Source of the DNA: Zarea fungicola
Taxonomy: Eukaryota; Ascomycota; Sordariomycetes; Hypocreales; Cordycipitaceae
Reading direction: 5' to 3'
Length of the DNA: 64,000 nt
Assembly (NCBI GenBank): GCA_900169235.1
Contig: FWCC01000256.1
Location: forward strand, 1 to 64,000
Shown here piece after piece: positions 1 to 11,991 of this stretch; position 1 is the first letter of the stretch; every line of letters begins with the position of its first letter. Made by a program: the position numbers and the translations under genes. Under the pieces are notes generated by a model that saw only the letters and a program-made list of their open reading frames with translations, did no database searches and was not told where the DNA came from.

Positions 1-731
1 GCTTCTAAGTAAATATTGTTATAGTCAGGTGTTGAGTCTAGGGTATGCTGCGAGACGGTGCCGGGTTGGATCTAGGCGACGAAGTCGATGTTCCAGTGCC
101 ATTTTTTTTTTCAGGCCTGGTAATTCTAAGAGGTTGTCGGGAAATCACTAGAGAGAAGTTCCATGGTATTGTTCGGTGGAATATTGCCTAAGCTGGTTAA
201 CAAGCTTAGCTGCTTTCCGTCGACGTAGCGTTCTGCTAGCGACTCTTGAAATACGTAAATTTATGGATAAATTTCATCAGATAAATATCTTAGTACAATA
301 ACAGCAACCTCGTTGCGGAGTATTAACTTGGCGATTACCATCATGGACCTTAATTTTAAGCGTTGCCGCCCCCCCCCCCCCCAATCCAGCGCCCACATTT
401 TGCTTGCCCTTCGCACCAGTCCCCTTCATAAATTCAATTAAAGTCACGTCCATGGCTGCCCCTCGGACGCGTCTCAGACGCGTCCTCGCGTAAAGTGCTT
501 CTCTGGGTGTCCAACCCACCTGCCACTAGCTAGCTACTCCATCGCATTTCACACATTTGCCCTGACGCTTCATTTTCTTCCGCTCCCTCTCTTAAAGTCT
601 ACAATCCTGAAAACGGTGCACCGCGTATTTTTCTCTCGATTTTATTGCCTTCGCTCATTTGCACCTGAAACGAGAGAATTTCATCGAACCGAACCGAGTA
701 TCAGCCAACGCACACCGCCCCCGTCATAACC
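1..731. other. Intergenic: 5' flank of MCM6
   Basis: No gene is recognisable here. Short open frames have no family features. There is a run of about 14 C at about 369-382 and a pyrimidine-rich stretch at about 570-660 just before the MCM6 start, as is usual for fungal promoters. Confidence 0.5.
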
Positions 732-3715
732 ATGGCTGCTTCGAGCGACGCGGGCTTCATGATGTCGGACGCCCCATCTATAGCGCCTCAGCGCCGTGCT
801 ATGGGGTTCCCTTCGTCGTCGTCTGCGCGCCCCCGCGGACCACCCTCAGAGAATCTCGGTGCCCCCAGTGAAGACGGCACTGAGGGCTTCGCCGACGACC
901 AGTTGCCTCGCAGGGCGCGCACTAACGGTCAGGTCAATGTACCCCGCGTGCAGGACCGCATCGGTGTCCTCGTCCAGGAGCATTTTGCTGCATTTGTCGA
1001 GAGGTACGAGATATGTGTAACGCATGGTACCGCCAATTCTTAATTGGCAACAAGTCTACTGACATACTCTTCAGCTTCGCCGAGGAACCTGTCCTCTCCA
1101 GCGCCCCCGCCTCCAGCGCCGTCACCACAGACAAATTCTACGTTGCTCAAATAAGAGCCATGCGCACATATTCACTCTCCACCTTTTACGTCGACTTCAA
1201 GCACCTCGCTTTGTGGGAGAATGGTAGCTTGGCCGACGGCGTCATGCGCCAGTACTACCGCTTCCTTCCCTTCATTACAGCCGCTCTGAACGAGCTCATC
1301 GCAAAGTATGAGCCCCAGTACTATCGCGATCACCGACAGCCCACATCCATGTCGAGTGCCATCTCTACCTCGGCGGCCAGCCAGCTCGGCTCAACCAGCC
1401 AGTCCGACTCAACGCAGCGGATGAATGAGCACCAGCAGACCGATAAGCTCTTCGCTGTCGCGTTTTATAACTTGCCCCTCGTCTCTCGTGTTCGCAGCCT
1501 GCGCGCCGCCAACATTGGCCAGCTACTCTCCATCTCTGGTACTGTCACCAGGACATCTGAAGTCAGGCCTGAGCTGTCTCTTGCTACCTTTGTCTGCGAG
1601 GCGTGCCGCTCCGTCGTGCAAAACGTCGAGCAGACGTTCCGCTATACCGAACCTACACAGTGCCCCAACAACACTTGCCAAAATCGTGTGGCGTGGCAGT
1701 TAGATATCCGCCGCAGTACCTTTGTCGATTGGCAAAAGGTGCGCATTCAGGAAAACAGCTCCGAAATTCCTACGGGCTCCATGCCACGTACCATGGACGT
1801 GATTCTTCGCGGTGAAATCGTCGACCGCGCCAAGGCAGGTGAGAAGTGTATCTTCACCGGTGCCCTGATTGTAGTTCCCGACGTCAGCCAGCTCGGCCTC
1901 CCGGGTCTGAAGCCAAGCGCTGTCCGTGACGACCGCGGTGCGCCAAGAGGTAGTGAGGCTGGTGGTGCAGGCATCAGTGGTCTCAAGGCTCTCGGTGTTC
2001 GCGATCTTACTTACAGGCTTGCGTTCCTTGCCTGCATGGTGAGCGCTGATACTACGTCTGCGGGACGATCCGCAGCTGCTGGTGCTGCAGATGTCATTGC
2101 CGCCGCCATGACTACAAACACGAACCCCAATGAAGAGCAGAGTGTCGAGGATGCTCAAGAGGCTATCTTGGCATCCATGAACAACGCCGAGATTGACGAT
2201 CTTCGAGCCATGGTGCACGGTGATCACATTTACGCTCGTATTGTACAGTCCATCGCGCCCATGGTCTATGGCCACGACGTTGTCAAGAAGGGTCTCCTGC
2301 TACAGCTCATGTCTGGTGTGCATAAATCCACTCCTGAAGGCATGCAACTGCGTGGTGACATCAACATTTGCATTGTTGGCGATCCGTCCACCTCCAAATC
2401 CCAGTTCCTCAAGTACATTTGCTCCTTTGCGCCCCGCGCCGTCTATACCTCTGGCAAGGCGTCTTCCGCTGCCGGTTTGACAGCAGCCGTGGTCAAGGAT
2501 GAGGAGACGGGAGAGTTCACCATCGAAGCAGGAGCGCTCATGCTCGCTGACAATGGTATCTGTGCCATTGATGAGTTTGATAAGATGGATATCAGCGACC
2601 AGGTCGCCATCCACGAGGCCATGGAACAACAAACTATTTCTATCGCCAAGGCCGGCATCCAGGCCACGCTCAATGCGCGCACCAGCATCCTCGCCGCTGC
2701 CAACCCAGTCGGCGGCCGCTACGACCGCAAGGCCACACTACGCACCAACATTAACATGTCGGCACCCATCATGTCGCGCTTTGATCTCTTCTTCGTTATC
2801 CTTGATGAGTGCAACGAGCAGGTTGACCGCAATCTAGCGAGCCACATCGTTGGAATCCACCAGTTCCGCGACGAAGCCGTCGAACCTGAGTTTAGCACCG
2901 AGCAACTGCAACGCTATATTCGCTTCGCGCGCACCTTCCGTCCCGTTTTCACCGACGAGTCCAAGGAGATCCTCGTTGAGAAGTACCGGCAACTCCGCCA
3001 GGACGACGCGCAGGGCGGCATCGGCAAGAACTCGTACCGCATCACGGTACGTCAGCTCGAGAGTATGATTCGTCTCTCCGAAGCCATTGCAAAAGTCAAT
3101 TGCGTCGAGACCATTAGCCCAACCATGGTTATTGAGGCGTTTAATCTGCTCCGCCAGAGTATTATCTCTGTCGAGCACGATGACGTCGAAATGGACGGCG
3201 GAGAGGAGGAGGATGAAGCTGAGAGTGGCGATGCGCTCCGGCGTGCTGCCGCTGCCGCTTCTGGCATGGATGTCGAAAACGAGGACGATGCCGACGACAC
3301 CATGCAGGAAAGCAGCGCCGATGCTGCGGCTACGACTTCTGCGGGTAGGGACGAGGCCGCGTCGTCCAGTGGCCACAAGAAGCGCAAGATTACCTATGAA
3401 AAGTACATCAAGATGGTCAACCTATTTGTGCACCGTGTCAATTCCGACGAGAGCGGCAGTGGCGACGGCGTCATGGGTAAGGTCCTCATCTCCTGGTACC
3501 TCGAGCAGATGGAGTCCGAGCTCGCCGATGAGGCAGACTACCATGCCGAGAAGGGTCTTGCGACCATGGTGCTCAAGAAAATGGTAAAGGAGAACATCCT
3601 TATGGCGCTACGCGGCGAGGGCCTCGCAGTGGCCGACTCAGCAGCGACATCGTCGGCTGTGAACGATAACATTGTTTATGTGCTGCATCCCAACTGCGCT
3701 GTGGAAGATTTCTAA
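732..3715 (+). CDS. MCM6: DNA replication licensing factor MCM6
   Basis: One subunit of the MCM2-7 helicase, which is loaded at origins and unwinds DNA in S phase in the nucleus. Two exons (732-1003, 1075-3715) give 970 aa. The 71-nt intron has a GTACGA donor and a CAG acceptor and joins the phases exactly. Seen in the protein: a Cys4 zinc finger near residues 262-292 (CxxC, then CPNNTC), Walker A GDPSTSKS near 526, Walker B AIDEF near 587, and the SRFD arginine finger near 657. The arginine-finger context NINMSAPIMSRFDLFF and the C-terminal YEKYIKMVNLF segment separate MCM6 from its paralogues. An acidic, Ser/Ala-rich linker sits before the C-terminal winged-helix region. The start is the first ATG in frame with the conserved N-terminus. 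Confidence 0.95.
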
Positions 3716-4753
3716 AGAAACAGGAGAGAGGGATAGTTCGGAAAAGCCGGGTACAGATGAAATGGGTTAATGCTATATTGGGCGTTTGTTGGTCAATGAG
3801 TAACGACTGGACGGGATCTGGAGGCTGGGTTGGTTGATCACTGAAATTTAACAAATCAGCGATGCAGTATGCATGCTGCATGTAATTTGAACGAAGTCTT
3901 TTGTTACATATTACACTTTTTCTTTCTGGTGTCCTTTTTGCGTACATCTTTCAAGGTCACCTGGTTCGACACGCCGTTGATGAATTCTTTATAATTGTAA
4001 CAAGACAGAAACTATTCTTGCATATTCATCTTCTTTGCACAGGGTGATGCGTGTGTCATGTGCGATCTCCGAAGTCTTTTTTCAACTACCGTCTCCGCTG
4101 TCCCTGTCGCCCGTTCTTGTTTCCATAAAGCACCAAAAATTATGTCCACTGTTTCGAAGCTCTCGTTATTCATCCTTCCTGGTCCAATTAGCCGGAGACT
4201 TGTCTGACTGCATAGCCCCTTCCTATCCCGTTCCCTTCGTAATCCCAGCTATATCAACGTTTTTCAAGGACACATCTTTGCAGTACCAAAACAAAAACAA
4301 GGGCCAAGCAAGAAAACGTCACAGTTTTTGTCCCACTCCAGTCACAAGATTATCAAACGACAACACTGAAACATCGAAACTCTCAGATAAAAAATAAGGA
4401 AAAAGGAAGAGTAGCCATCGCAATTAAGATACTCCGCTGAAACAAAATGCGTCGCGGTCCGAATTGATAGATTTCAACATGAAAATGGGGGGAGCGTCCA
4501 GCGCAAAGTCAAAGCTGATACGACTGGTTCATTTTCAATAAAGCACATACGGTCGATCTCCTCCAAAGTTGTACAGTCCGCTAGCAACTCCTCGTCGTAG
4601 TAGCAGAACCAGATTGCACCAGGGTGCAGTTTGTGTAGTTGGTTGTCCCCATCTTATAGAATTTTCTTGTTATCGGCTTTATGCCCAGGATAAATAAATC
4701 GAGTAAGGTATGCGCCAATTCACGCTAACACGGCTGCCCGCTGAACAGCTTCA
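3716..4753. other. Convergent intergenic region
   Basis: Lies between the 3' ends of MCM6 (+) and the long disordered gene (-), so it holds two 3' UTRs. It is AT-rich and no coding feature is supported. A 120-codon open frame at 4035-4397 is low-complexity and has no recognisable domain. Confidence 0.5.
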
Positions 4754-7700
4754 CTAAGCTGACAGTGGCGTTTGAGCCTGTGTCACCGGCGCGGAATTTC
4801 GGTTCCAGTTATCGAATCCCTTTCCGCGGTAGCTTCCACGGTTTCCACGGCTGGTAGTGGTAGGGGAGTCACCATGTGTAGTAGATACATCTCGTTTGCT
4901 GCCACGTCCACCGCCTCGGTGGCGGGGAGAGGGTCTGCTGTTACCACGGTTCGCACGTGATGAGTTCCCTGAGAGAGGAATAGCAACGGTTTTTTGCTCT
5001 AGCATGCCTGGAAGATGAACTCTGATAATACTCGAGTTCCCAGAGTGTTCGTCGGCGATGCGGAAAGGCTCCATGACAGACGCATGAACAAGAAATCGCT
5101 TTGGGAGAGACTTGAATTGGACCACTACTGGTTGCCAACCAGCGTCCGTAACCTTGGTCGGAAGTCGGATAATGGGCAACGATCCCATTTCTTGCTCTTC
5201 AAAACACTCTTCAGCCATAGGCTTCGATTCCGGAGGCAGCGCAAAGACTATGATTTGGCTATGTCGCTGTGCACTTGCAGGGAGAACAACAGTTGCAAAA
5301 GTTCCTGGTACATTATGCTCAATGCCAGATCGACTGGCAACATCCATTCCAATAGTGGGCTTTGGCGGCGAAGCTTTGCTCAGCAGGCTGTTGATGCGAT
5401 CTTGCCACTGCTCTTGAGAGCTCTCTGCGCTTCGCTGTGACTTGTGCCCGTATGGCTGAGGGCCGCGGCCGTTGACTTGTCCTCTGTTACCCCAAGCAGG
5501 CTGCGGACGGATAACTTGTGTGGAGCTGTGGATTGCCGTCGGGGGAAGCTTAACTCTGGGCTGAGGCTTGGGCAGAGATACAAGAGGACGCGTAGCATCA
5601 CCTTCATATGCCGGGTGGCCCTCCATAGTAGGTGGAGGGGCTGACGGCGAGGGTGGTCTGTTTGTACCTGGAGGGGATTCGAAGCGTGTCTCTCTTGCGG
5701 GGAAGAACCGAGAAGTTCGCGGCTGCGGCGATGCATTGGTATTTTGCTGCAGTACAGATGGCGGTGCAGATCCAATAACACCGGCAGATGTGCCAGCGTT
5801 TGGTTGTTGCTGGGGTTGCCTTGGGTCGTCTCGTGAGGGTTGCCAAGCCCCTGCCGCGTGCATCTGCACTTCAGTGGCAGCGGTAATTTGGCGGGTACCG
5901 TCACCAGGAGCATGAACCTGTCGCCATGTCTCTTTTATTACAGGTTGCGCCTCCTCGGCGGTAAGTCCCCTTTCGGAAAGCTGGCGTTCCTTGTTAGCCT
6001 GTTCTGCCAATCTAGCGGCGCTCAACTTCTTGTCATTGTCAGAGACGGCGGCAACCCATTTGTTGGCAAGCTCAGATCCGGAAGCCTCATATCGCGACGC
6101 CCGTGATCCAATGGGTGCCGCCTGCAAGGCGGCTGGAAGGGAAAGCGGCTGCGCGCCGTTGGAGGGTTGAATTGCTGGGCCTGCCGCCCCGGGAACACGT
6201 CCCAAATCCGGATTAAATGTGCCATTCCCGAGCCCACGATCATTATCCGGGGAACCCCAGACATTGCGTCCAATCGAATTCGGTCCGGAGCCCCAAACAG
6301 ACATTCTATCTGGTCTAGGGCTTGTGCCGGCCCACGACTCCGTTGGCTTCCCTTCCTGGCTTTGTGAGAGGCGTCTTGCGTTGTAAGTCTTCGGGCTGTT
6401 AGAGGGTTGTTGCGCTGACTGCCCATCAGCAGGCCCATCGCGACGGTGAATTTGTGTCGGCCGGTTTTCGTCACGTGGAGGTCCTTCTTTTTTATCAACC
6501 TTCTTCTCCGGTGCCGGGCCTAGAGAGTCGAGCTTCTTCTGGATCCGTTCTTTGCGTGCTGCCTCTTCACGGGCTACTTCGTCCTGCCTTCGCTTTCTGG
6601 CAAGCTCTATACGCTCCTTCATAAGTTTCTTCTGAAATTCAACATCGTCAGCATCTGGTGCTTGGTTACCAATCTGTGCGATATCTGGCATATCCATATT
6701 AGCCCAGCTACCAGGCTGTTGTCGCTGCTGATTATGGGCTGTATTAGGAGCTTGGTGGGTATATCGGCCTTCGTTTGAGCTGGAGAAGGATGGGCGGCGC
6801 GGGCTTAGATCGTCTGAAGGGTACTGATGTGGACCATCGCTAGAACGGGCACCGCGCTGGAGTAGTCCACTCCCACCACTGACATTTGACGACGCTCGTC
6901 GTCGATTGAACGAGCCCTCTTGGCTGGTGCGACTGGTTTGGAAGGCGCTAGATGGCTCCGGGTGGTCCATTGCTTGGCGCTGAAGCAGAGCAGGCTGCTT
7001 GCCAGAGTGATCAGAAAGTACTGAGCCACGGCGGTCCGGCACAGTATCAAAGCGGCCAGATTGAGAGTTGTAAAGTTCCCGACCGCCGCCTGCATGGCTA
7101 TCTCTCCAAGTAGATCGGTTGAAGTCATCAGCAGCAATTTCTTTCGGAGGATGACCCGTCGTCTTCAAAGGCGATGTCTCCTTGTAGGAACCACGTGGCG
7201 ATCCTGTAGATTCGCTCCACGGCTGCTGAGGCCGATCTACAGGAGGCAGCTGAGCCCATGGAGATTTTGCGGCAGCAGGTGGCTGAGGCGGCTTGGCAAC
7301 GAGTGCAGGCTTATCTTGCGTTGTTCCCTTCAGAATAAGACCCTTACCAGAGGGTAAGCCGACGGGTTTTGGTACAGAGTACTCTGGTTGGGGAGGTGGT
7401 GCAGGGGTTTCATATTTCGACTGGAATCGGTCTTGCACAGGTGGCGGAATGTCATCCGGTTGTGGCTCGTCAGGGTGTGGCAATTTGGTCTTCGTGCCGT
7501 CTCCCCATGTGATGGCTTCAGGTGCCCAGTCGTCGTCATCATCATCGATATCTGCCCATTTGTTCTGACCTTGTGCATCTTCTTCATTCAGGCGACTAGC
7601 CATGTGAATGCCATATTTCTTTAGCTCTTCATCGGTGAACTTTTTGGGTTCAGGGGCTGCTACGAGGTTAGCGCGGTATATAAGAACAGCTGATACTAGC

Positions 7701-8381
7701 ACATACGTCGATTCTTGTTCCACACTGCATTTGCATCAGGTACAGCTCCCGTCTTATTTCCATTCATCCCAGGAAACCGCGGCATCGAATCTCGCCCCGC
7801 GGCGCCTGCTTTGGCAACTAGGCGTGGCCGCGATGCTGCCAACGCTGATGATCCGGGGGGTGGTGTGCTAGAGCCTCCTGCCGGTCTCTCACTCGTTTTC
7901 GAGACTACACCGGAGCCGTTATTCTTGGCAGCCAAGAATGTCTTGTTAACAGAGACGGCCTTGAATGTGGCAGGCTTTCTGGCAGCGGAGCCGGTTCGGC
8001 TGTGACTTTGGGCACCATCTTTTGCTCGCGATGCTTCCGTGTCGGATCCGCCGCTTACACTAACATCGGTGGAATGTAATTGCTCTTCAACACTGGTGAT
8101 TCGCTTGTTGGCAATATCCTCAATTTGGTAAAGGCTACCGTTTAAAGTCGAATAGTCAGCGCCATGCTGGGCACCGTTGGAATTCTAAAACAGAAATCGA
8201 AGCTGTTAGCTTTATTGCTCTTTGTACCACTGTTTGGGGAATGTCGCGATTTGCTGGTAAAAAAGGTAGCCCGGCGCATAACCCGCGAACAGGGATGGGA
8301 TCCGCCGTTACTCACGTTGCTCCGTTGGTGCGGGACAGAAACTTCAGCTAGCTTATTGTATGCAGGCTCCGTGGCCATCAT
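4754..8381 (-). CDS. Conserved, largely disordered fungal protein of unknown function
   Basis: Three exons on the minus strand (8381-8316, 8184-7707, 7659-4754) give about 1149 aa. Both introns have good signals (GTGAGT..TTTTAG and GTATGT..CGTAG) and exact phases. The protein begins MMATEPAYNKLAEV. It is rich in Pro, Gln, Ser and Arg. An acidic block (WADIDDDDDDWAPE) follows the second junction. A charged coiled-coil-like segment (about 365-410) follows, and Arg/Gly-rich patches (RGGGRGSKRD, SRGNRGSYRGKGF) close the C-terminus. RGG tails often bind RNA, so an RNP role is a reasonable guess and no more. I do not recognise a named family. Similar N-terminal blocks seem to occur in other filamentous ascomycetes, but that is recollection and was not searched. 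Confidence 0.75.
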
Positions 8382-9873
8382 CCGTCGTCGATACAGGCGT
8401 GCGCCGCTCGGAAGGGGACGACGACTGTTCTAGCCAGGCCGTCAGCGACAGAAAGCTTCTCAGCAATGCGGGCGGTGCAACGGTTGGCACGGGGGGGCAG
8501 GAGGAAATCGTCGAGGCGGAGAAGGCACAAAGGCGGTTGGTGATGGGGTTTGATCGGTTGTCTGAAGACTGCTTGTTTAACTGATGGATCGAATGAACTA
8601 GGTCCTTTCGAGGGGATGAAAGATGGTCGCGTGTGTCCAGGGCAGTGCCTCTGTTCGCAGTGCCTCGAATTGGCTATGGGGTCAGGGTCGCGCCAGGTGT
8701 GACTAAGGCAGGGTGAGAGATACCAGTTAACAGGCTGCCCATGGAGGTTCCTGCTTTTACTTTCACGGCTGGGCGCTGAGCTGGGGCGCTGAGTAGTGCT
8801 AGACGAATGGAGCCTAGCGCATGATTTAGGCTGCATCCAGCACTGGCCAGCTCCAAACTTTCGCTTTGGTGTGGTCAGGTGACACAGTTTTAGTGATCTG
8901 ACGCATCCTGTGAGCAGGGCCGGCACAAAGGTTAGCTACCTACCTCTAATGTAGTCGTTTGTACGTACCTACCAACTAAGGTAAGTAGGTACTGTATCGT
9001 ACCTATTAACTTAGGTTAGTAGTACATAATGCCCTTGTCAGGCACAGCGCTTTAGGTCGCTTAAGTTGTTGTAAAACGATGCATGCCAGTGGGTTCTTGG
9101 TTGGGCTCTCAAAAACACTGGAGCGGAATGTTTGTACCACAGACAGACGCCACCTGCACTCCAATGTGCTGCTGTTATTCACAATGGCTTTTTTTGCTTC
9201 ACAGCTATCATAAATCTATAGACTTATAGATTCTCCATACAGATTTGGTTTCACTGCTGTCGTGACTCATTCGCTGTTATACTGGAGGAGCACCATATCT
9301 AGCAACTGTACTCTATTTGCGCTCACCCACCGACTTTTCTGCCTGATGCTCCTCCGTCACTGCGCCCCGTAGCCCCAGCCTGCAAATCTCTCTATTCTAG
9401 AAAATTCATTTTAATATTTATTTTGTACTGAGCGGTGTATTGTAATCTTGCATCAATGTGGCCCATTTATTGTCAAGCTAATGATGCAGCGAGCGGCCTG
9501 AGGGTATTTCAGACAGATTCCTAGTCAGGCTTGGCGATACATCAGCTCTCTCGTTAGACAAATGTTATTATTTAACACTGAGAATGCCGTTATACCACTG
9601 CTGAGCACTGCGTTGCCCATATGAACCATGTATCAGTGTGCTAAAAAAAAAAAAGATTAATAACTGTTCAACTACGTATTCCGCCCCCAAGACGGTGAGA
9701 GCATCATTTAAGTTGCATAATTCGCTGGTGCATGTGATTGATGTTTTTAATGTTGTTGTTAGAGTTGTTACAAAAGGAAGTACAGGTGTGGTATGACAAC
9801 ACCTTCTAAGAGTCTATTTACACAGCCCTTCCGTTGTCACCTACGATGTCTTCGCTATACCAAAAAGAGCTCT
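8382..9873. other. Intergenic, about 1.5 kb
   Basis: Upstream of the disordered gene and downstream of the ATP synthase f gene. No coding signal is supported. Open frames that run into the disordered gene's start (8378-8926, minus) are probably its leader. It holds a cluster of TACCTAC/GTAGGTAC words at about 8935-9030 and an A12 run at about 9643-9654. Confidence 0.5.
8965..8992. repeat. Short inverted repeat GTACCTAC / GTAGGTAC
   Basis: Perfect 8-bp arms at 8965-8972 and 8985-8992 with a 12-bp spacer, inside a cluster of related words. Function is unknown. It could be a factor site or the remnant of a small element. Confidence 0.5.
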
Positions 9874-10609
9874 TTAGTGAGCGTTGTTCTTATGGTGGCC
9901 TGCACATCAAACGGTTAGTCACTATTTCATTCTCATCTTCTAGACTGCGAAGTCCTCCATTTGGCACTTACGCAGATGGAAGTAGTAGTTCTGGGCGTAG
10001 CCGATGCCGACGAGGAAGACAATGGCGTGGATGATAGCTAGCGAGTTGTTAGCGGCCATATTTTACAGTCTTAATGGGCAATTTCATTCATTAAGAGCAC
10101 AGTCTTCGGGGCGGATAATCCATACGTGCAGCAGAGGCGTTCTTGCCAAAGTAGCGAGCCTGGTACCGTCCAAGGAGACCTTTGGCCTTGACCTCAGGGG
10201 CGGCACCACGAGGAAGCTTCTCGTAGAAGCTGACGACACGCTGCATACGCAGGGCGTCGGGGGCACCACCAATGGCCTAGTGCGTTTTCTAATGTTAGCC
10301 TTATTGATGTTGAATATCGGGGGAGGAGCTTGTGCCACAAGCTGTAGTTCTTCGGCGCGTCTTGCGGATGAGTTGGCTTTGGCCCATTCTACAGCCGTCA
10401 TCACATCGCTGCCATGACAAAGGAAAAAATCGACATCGGGGGGAACATCGGGCTCGTACCTTGGGAGAGGCGACCTAGCAGGTAACTACCGTTAGCAATT
10501 GGCCGTCCTGGAAAGCTTTGGCTCATTACGGGGAGCCGGAGAAAAATGGATTGTCGCTAACCTTGGGGGGGATGAGGGTGGAAAGCCCGCGGCGGGTAAT
10601 GAGGCTCAT
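9874..10609 (-). CDS. ATP17: Mitochondrial ATP synthase subunit f
   Basis: Small membrane subunit of the F1Fo-ATP synthase, in the inner mitochondrial membrane. Five exons (10609-10562, 10474-10460, 10276-10126, 10037-9972, 9899-9874) splice to 101 aa with every phase matching. Hallmarks are the start MSLITRRGLSTLIPPK, the block RVVSFYEKLPRG, the block KGLLGRYQARYFGKN, one membrane span (IIHAIVFLVGIGYAQ), and the end YYFHLRHHKNNAH. Exon 2 is only 15 nt and encodes VASPK. It lies between a TAG acceptor and a GTACGA donor. The length matches the fungal family. It is divergent from the complex I subunit gene 309 bp away and probably shares its promoter. Automated gene callers could easily miss this gene. 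Confidence 0.92.
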
Positions 10610-10918
10610 GATGACGATAGTTTGTCTAAACCAGTCGAGAATATAATTGCAAGAGTTTCTGCCTCTTCAGTCCTTCAAATGTCGCTCAATTTCAGGTTGG
10701 ATTGAAGAGAGATTCCGATAGAGAGGTGGTGGTGGCGCTTGCGAGAGGCCTTTCCGAAAAGCACTCGTGCCGGCAAAACATCGCTCCATCACCCAACCAA
10801 TCAGCGCCCACCATTGGCCGATTTGCACAACAGCCACTGCTCCAGTTTCAATCATCGCTCAACTACGAAAAAAGGCAACACTTTGTATCCGTCAATTGAG
10901 CAGCAACAACAATCGATC
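10610..10918. promoter_or_regulatory. Bidirectional promoter with two CCAAT boxes
   Basis: The 309 bp between the start codons of the ATP synthase f gene (-) and the complex I subunit gene (+). A CCAAT box lies at 10797-10801 (+) and an inverted one (ATTGG) at 10813-10817, 11 bp apart. CCAAT is bound by the HAP2/3/5 (CBC) complex, which activates respiratory genes in fungi. Shared control is inferred. Confidence 0.55.
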
Positions 10919-11663
10919 ATGGCCGCTCTCCGATCCCAGGGTGCCGTCCGCATTCTGCGAAGCGCTGCGGCGCCGCGTCTGGCCATGCCCACCATGACAC
11001 AGCGCTTCCAGAGCTCCATCGCCAAGCAGGATGAGAAGGAGATTACTGTTGTTCCCAGTGCCGCCAGCCAACCCGACTACAACAGCGCTCACGACAAGGC
11101 CACATCGTGAGTGCCCTGTCTGACCAGTGCATCGATTCTCGAATATAAATTCAAGCTAAATGTTGCTCTAGGACCTTCACCCCCGTGCCCAAGACGGTTC
11201 AGGATGGCACCGACGGGCTCCGCTCCGCTGCCATCACCTCCGGTGCTCCCACAGAGCTGCAGGCCCGTACTGTGAGGTAAGATTTGTCAATTTTTTTTTT
11301 AAAGTAACTCTAGCACATCTGGAAGGGATGCAGAATTTTCTAACAGTTTGTAGAATATTCAAGGAGGCAAAGGCCGCCACGCAGTCCGGCACATGGAGGG
11401 GACACGACTGGCGCATGGACTGGGACATTCTGCCAAAGGGACACCGCTGGGAGAATCCGTTGATGGGATGGCAGTCGTCTGCAGACTTCATGCAAGGCAC
11501 ACACCTCAGCTTTGAGACCAAGGAAGACGCCATTCACTTCGCCGAAAAGCAGGGCTACGAGTACTTCGTCCAGGAGCCCAACATTCGCAAATTCACTCCC
11601 AAGGCCTATGCCAACAACTTCCTCTACAGCGCTCAGAAGCTCAAGCACATCCGAACGAAGTAG
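10919..11663 (+). CDS. NADH:ubiquinone oxidoreductase 18-21 kDa (NDUFS4-type) subunit
   Basis: Accessory subunit of respiratory complex I on the matrix side, needed for assembly of the NADH-oxidising module. Three exons (10919-11106, 11172-11276, 11354-11663) give 200 aa with exact phases. The N-terminus is rich in Arg, Ala and Ser without acids ([16 protein letters not shown]), as in a mitochondrial presequence. The core carries [35 protein letters not shown] and an [18 protein letters not shown] block, all typical of the NDUFS4 family. The end KLKHIRTK is basic, as in relatives. It is divergent from the ATP synthase f gene. Confidence 0.92.
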
Positions 11664-11991
11664 CAGGATGTTCATTCTTGTTTTCGATAGAATCTCTGTA
11701 AATATTGCATTTGTCAATTCATCAATCTCCCTTTGCTTATCCTCCCCGAGTCTAACTTGTGTACGGCTGACACGTTCTGCCAACAAATATGATTCAAACT
11801 TAAGTTACAGATAAATAGCGGCAGTGTAAAACAGAATATTTATTGCATTTGGAGCAATGAGGTATCAAATAATCTAAAATGAATCAACGCCGACAGCCAA
11901 GGTGTTGTGGCGTTAACAATCCAAACTCCAAACAGCCCTCGAGGTATCAACCTTCGGTGTATAATTACAAGTATCGTTCATCATCATATTC
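11664..11991. other. Short convergent intergenic region
   Basis: Holds the 3' UTRs of the complex I subunit gene (+) and the GID8-like gene (-). It is AT-rich, with ATAAAT/ATTTAT words consistent with polyadenylation signals. Nothing else is seen. Confidence 0.5.

Noticed and set aside
1700..3390. Long antisense frames over MCM6
   Set aside because: Shadow frames of a GC-rich coding strand, with no domains and no splice support.
8382..8926. 182-codon minus-strand frame upstream of the disordered gene
   Set aside because: It stops just before the real ATG, is low-complexity and has no domain. Most likely leader sequence.
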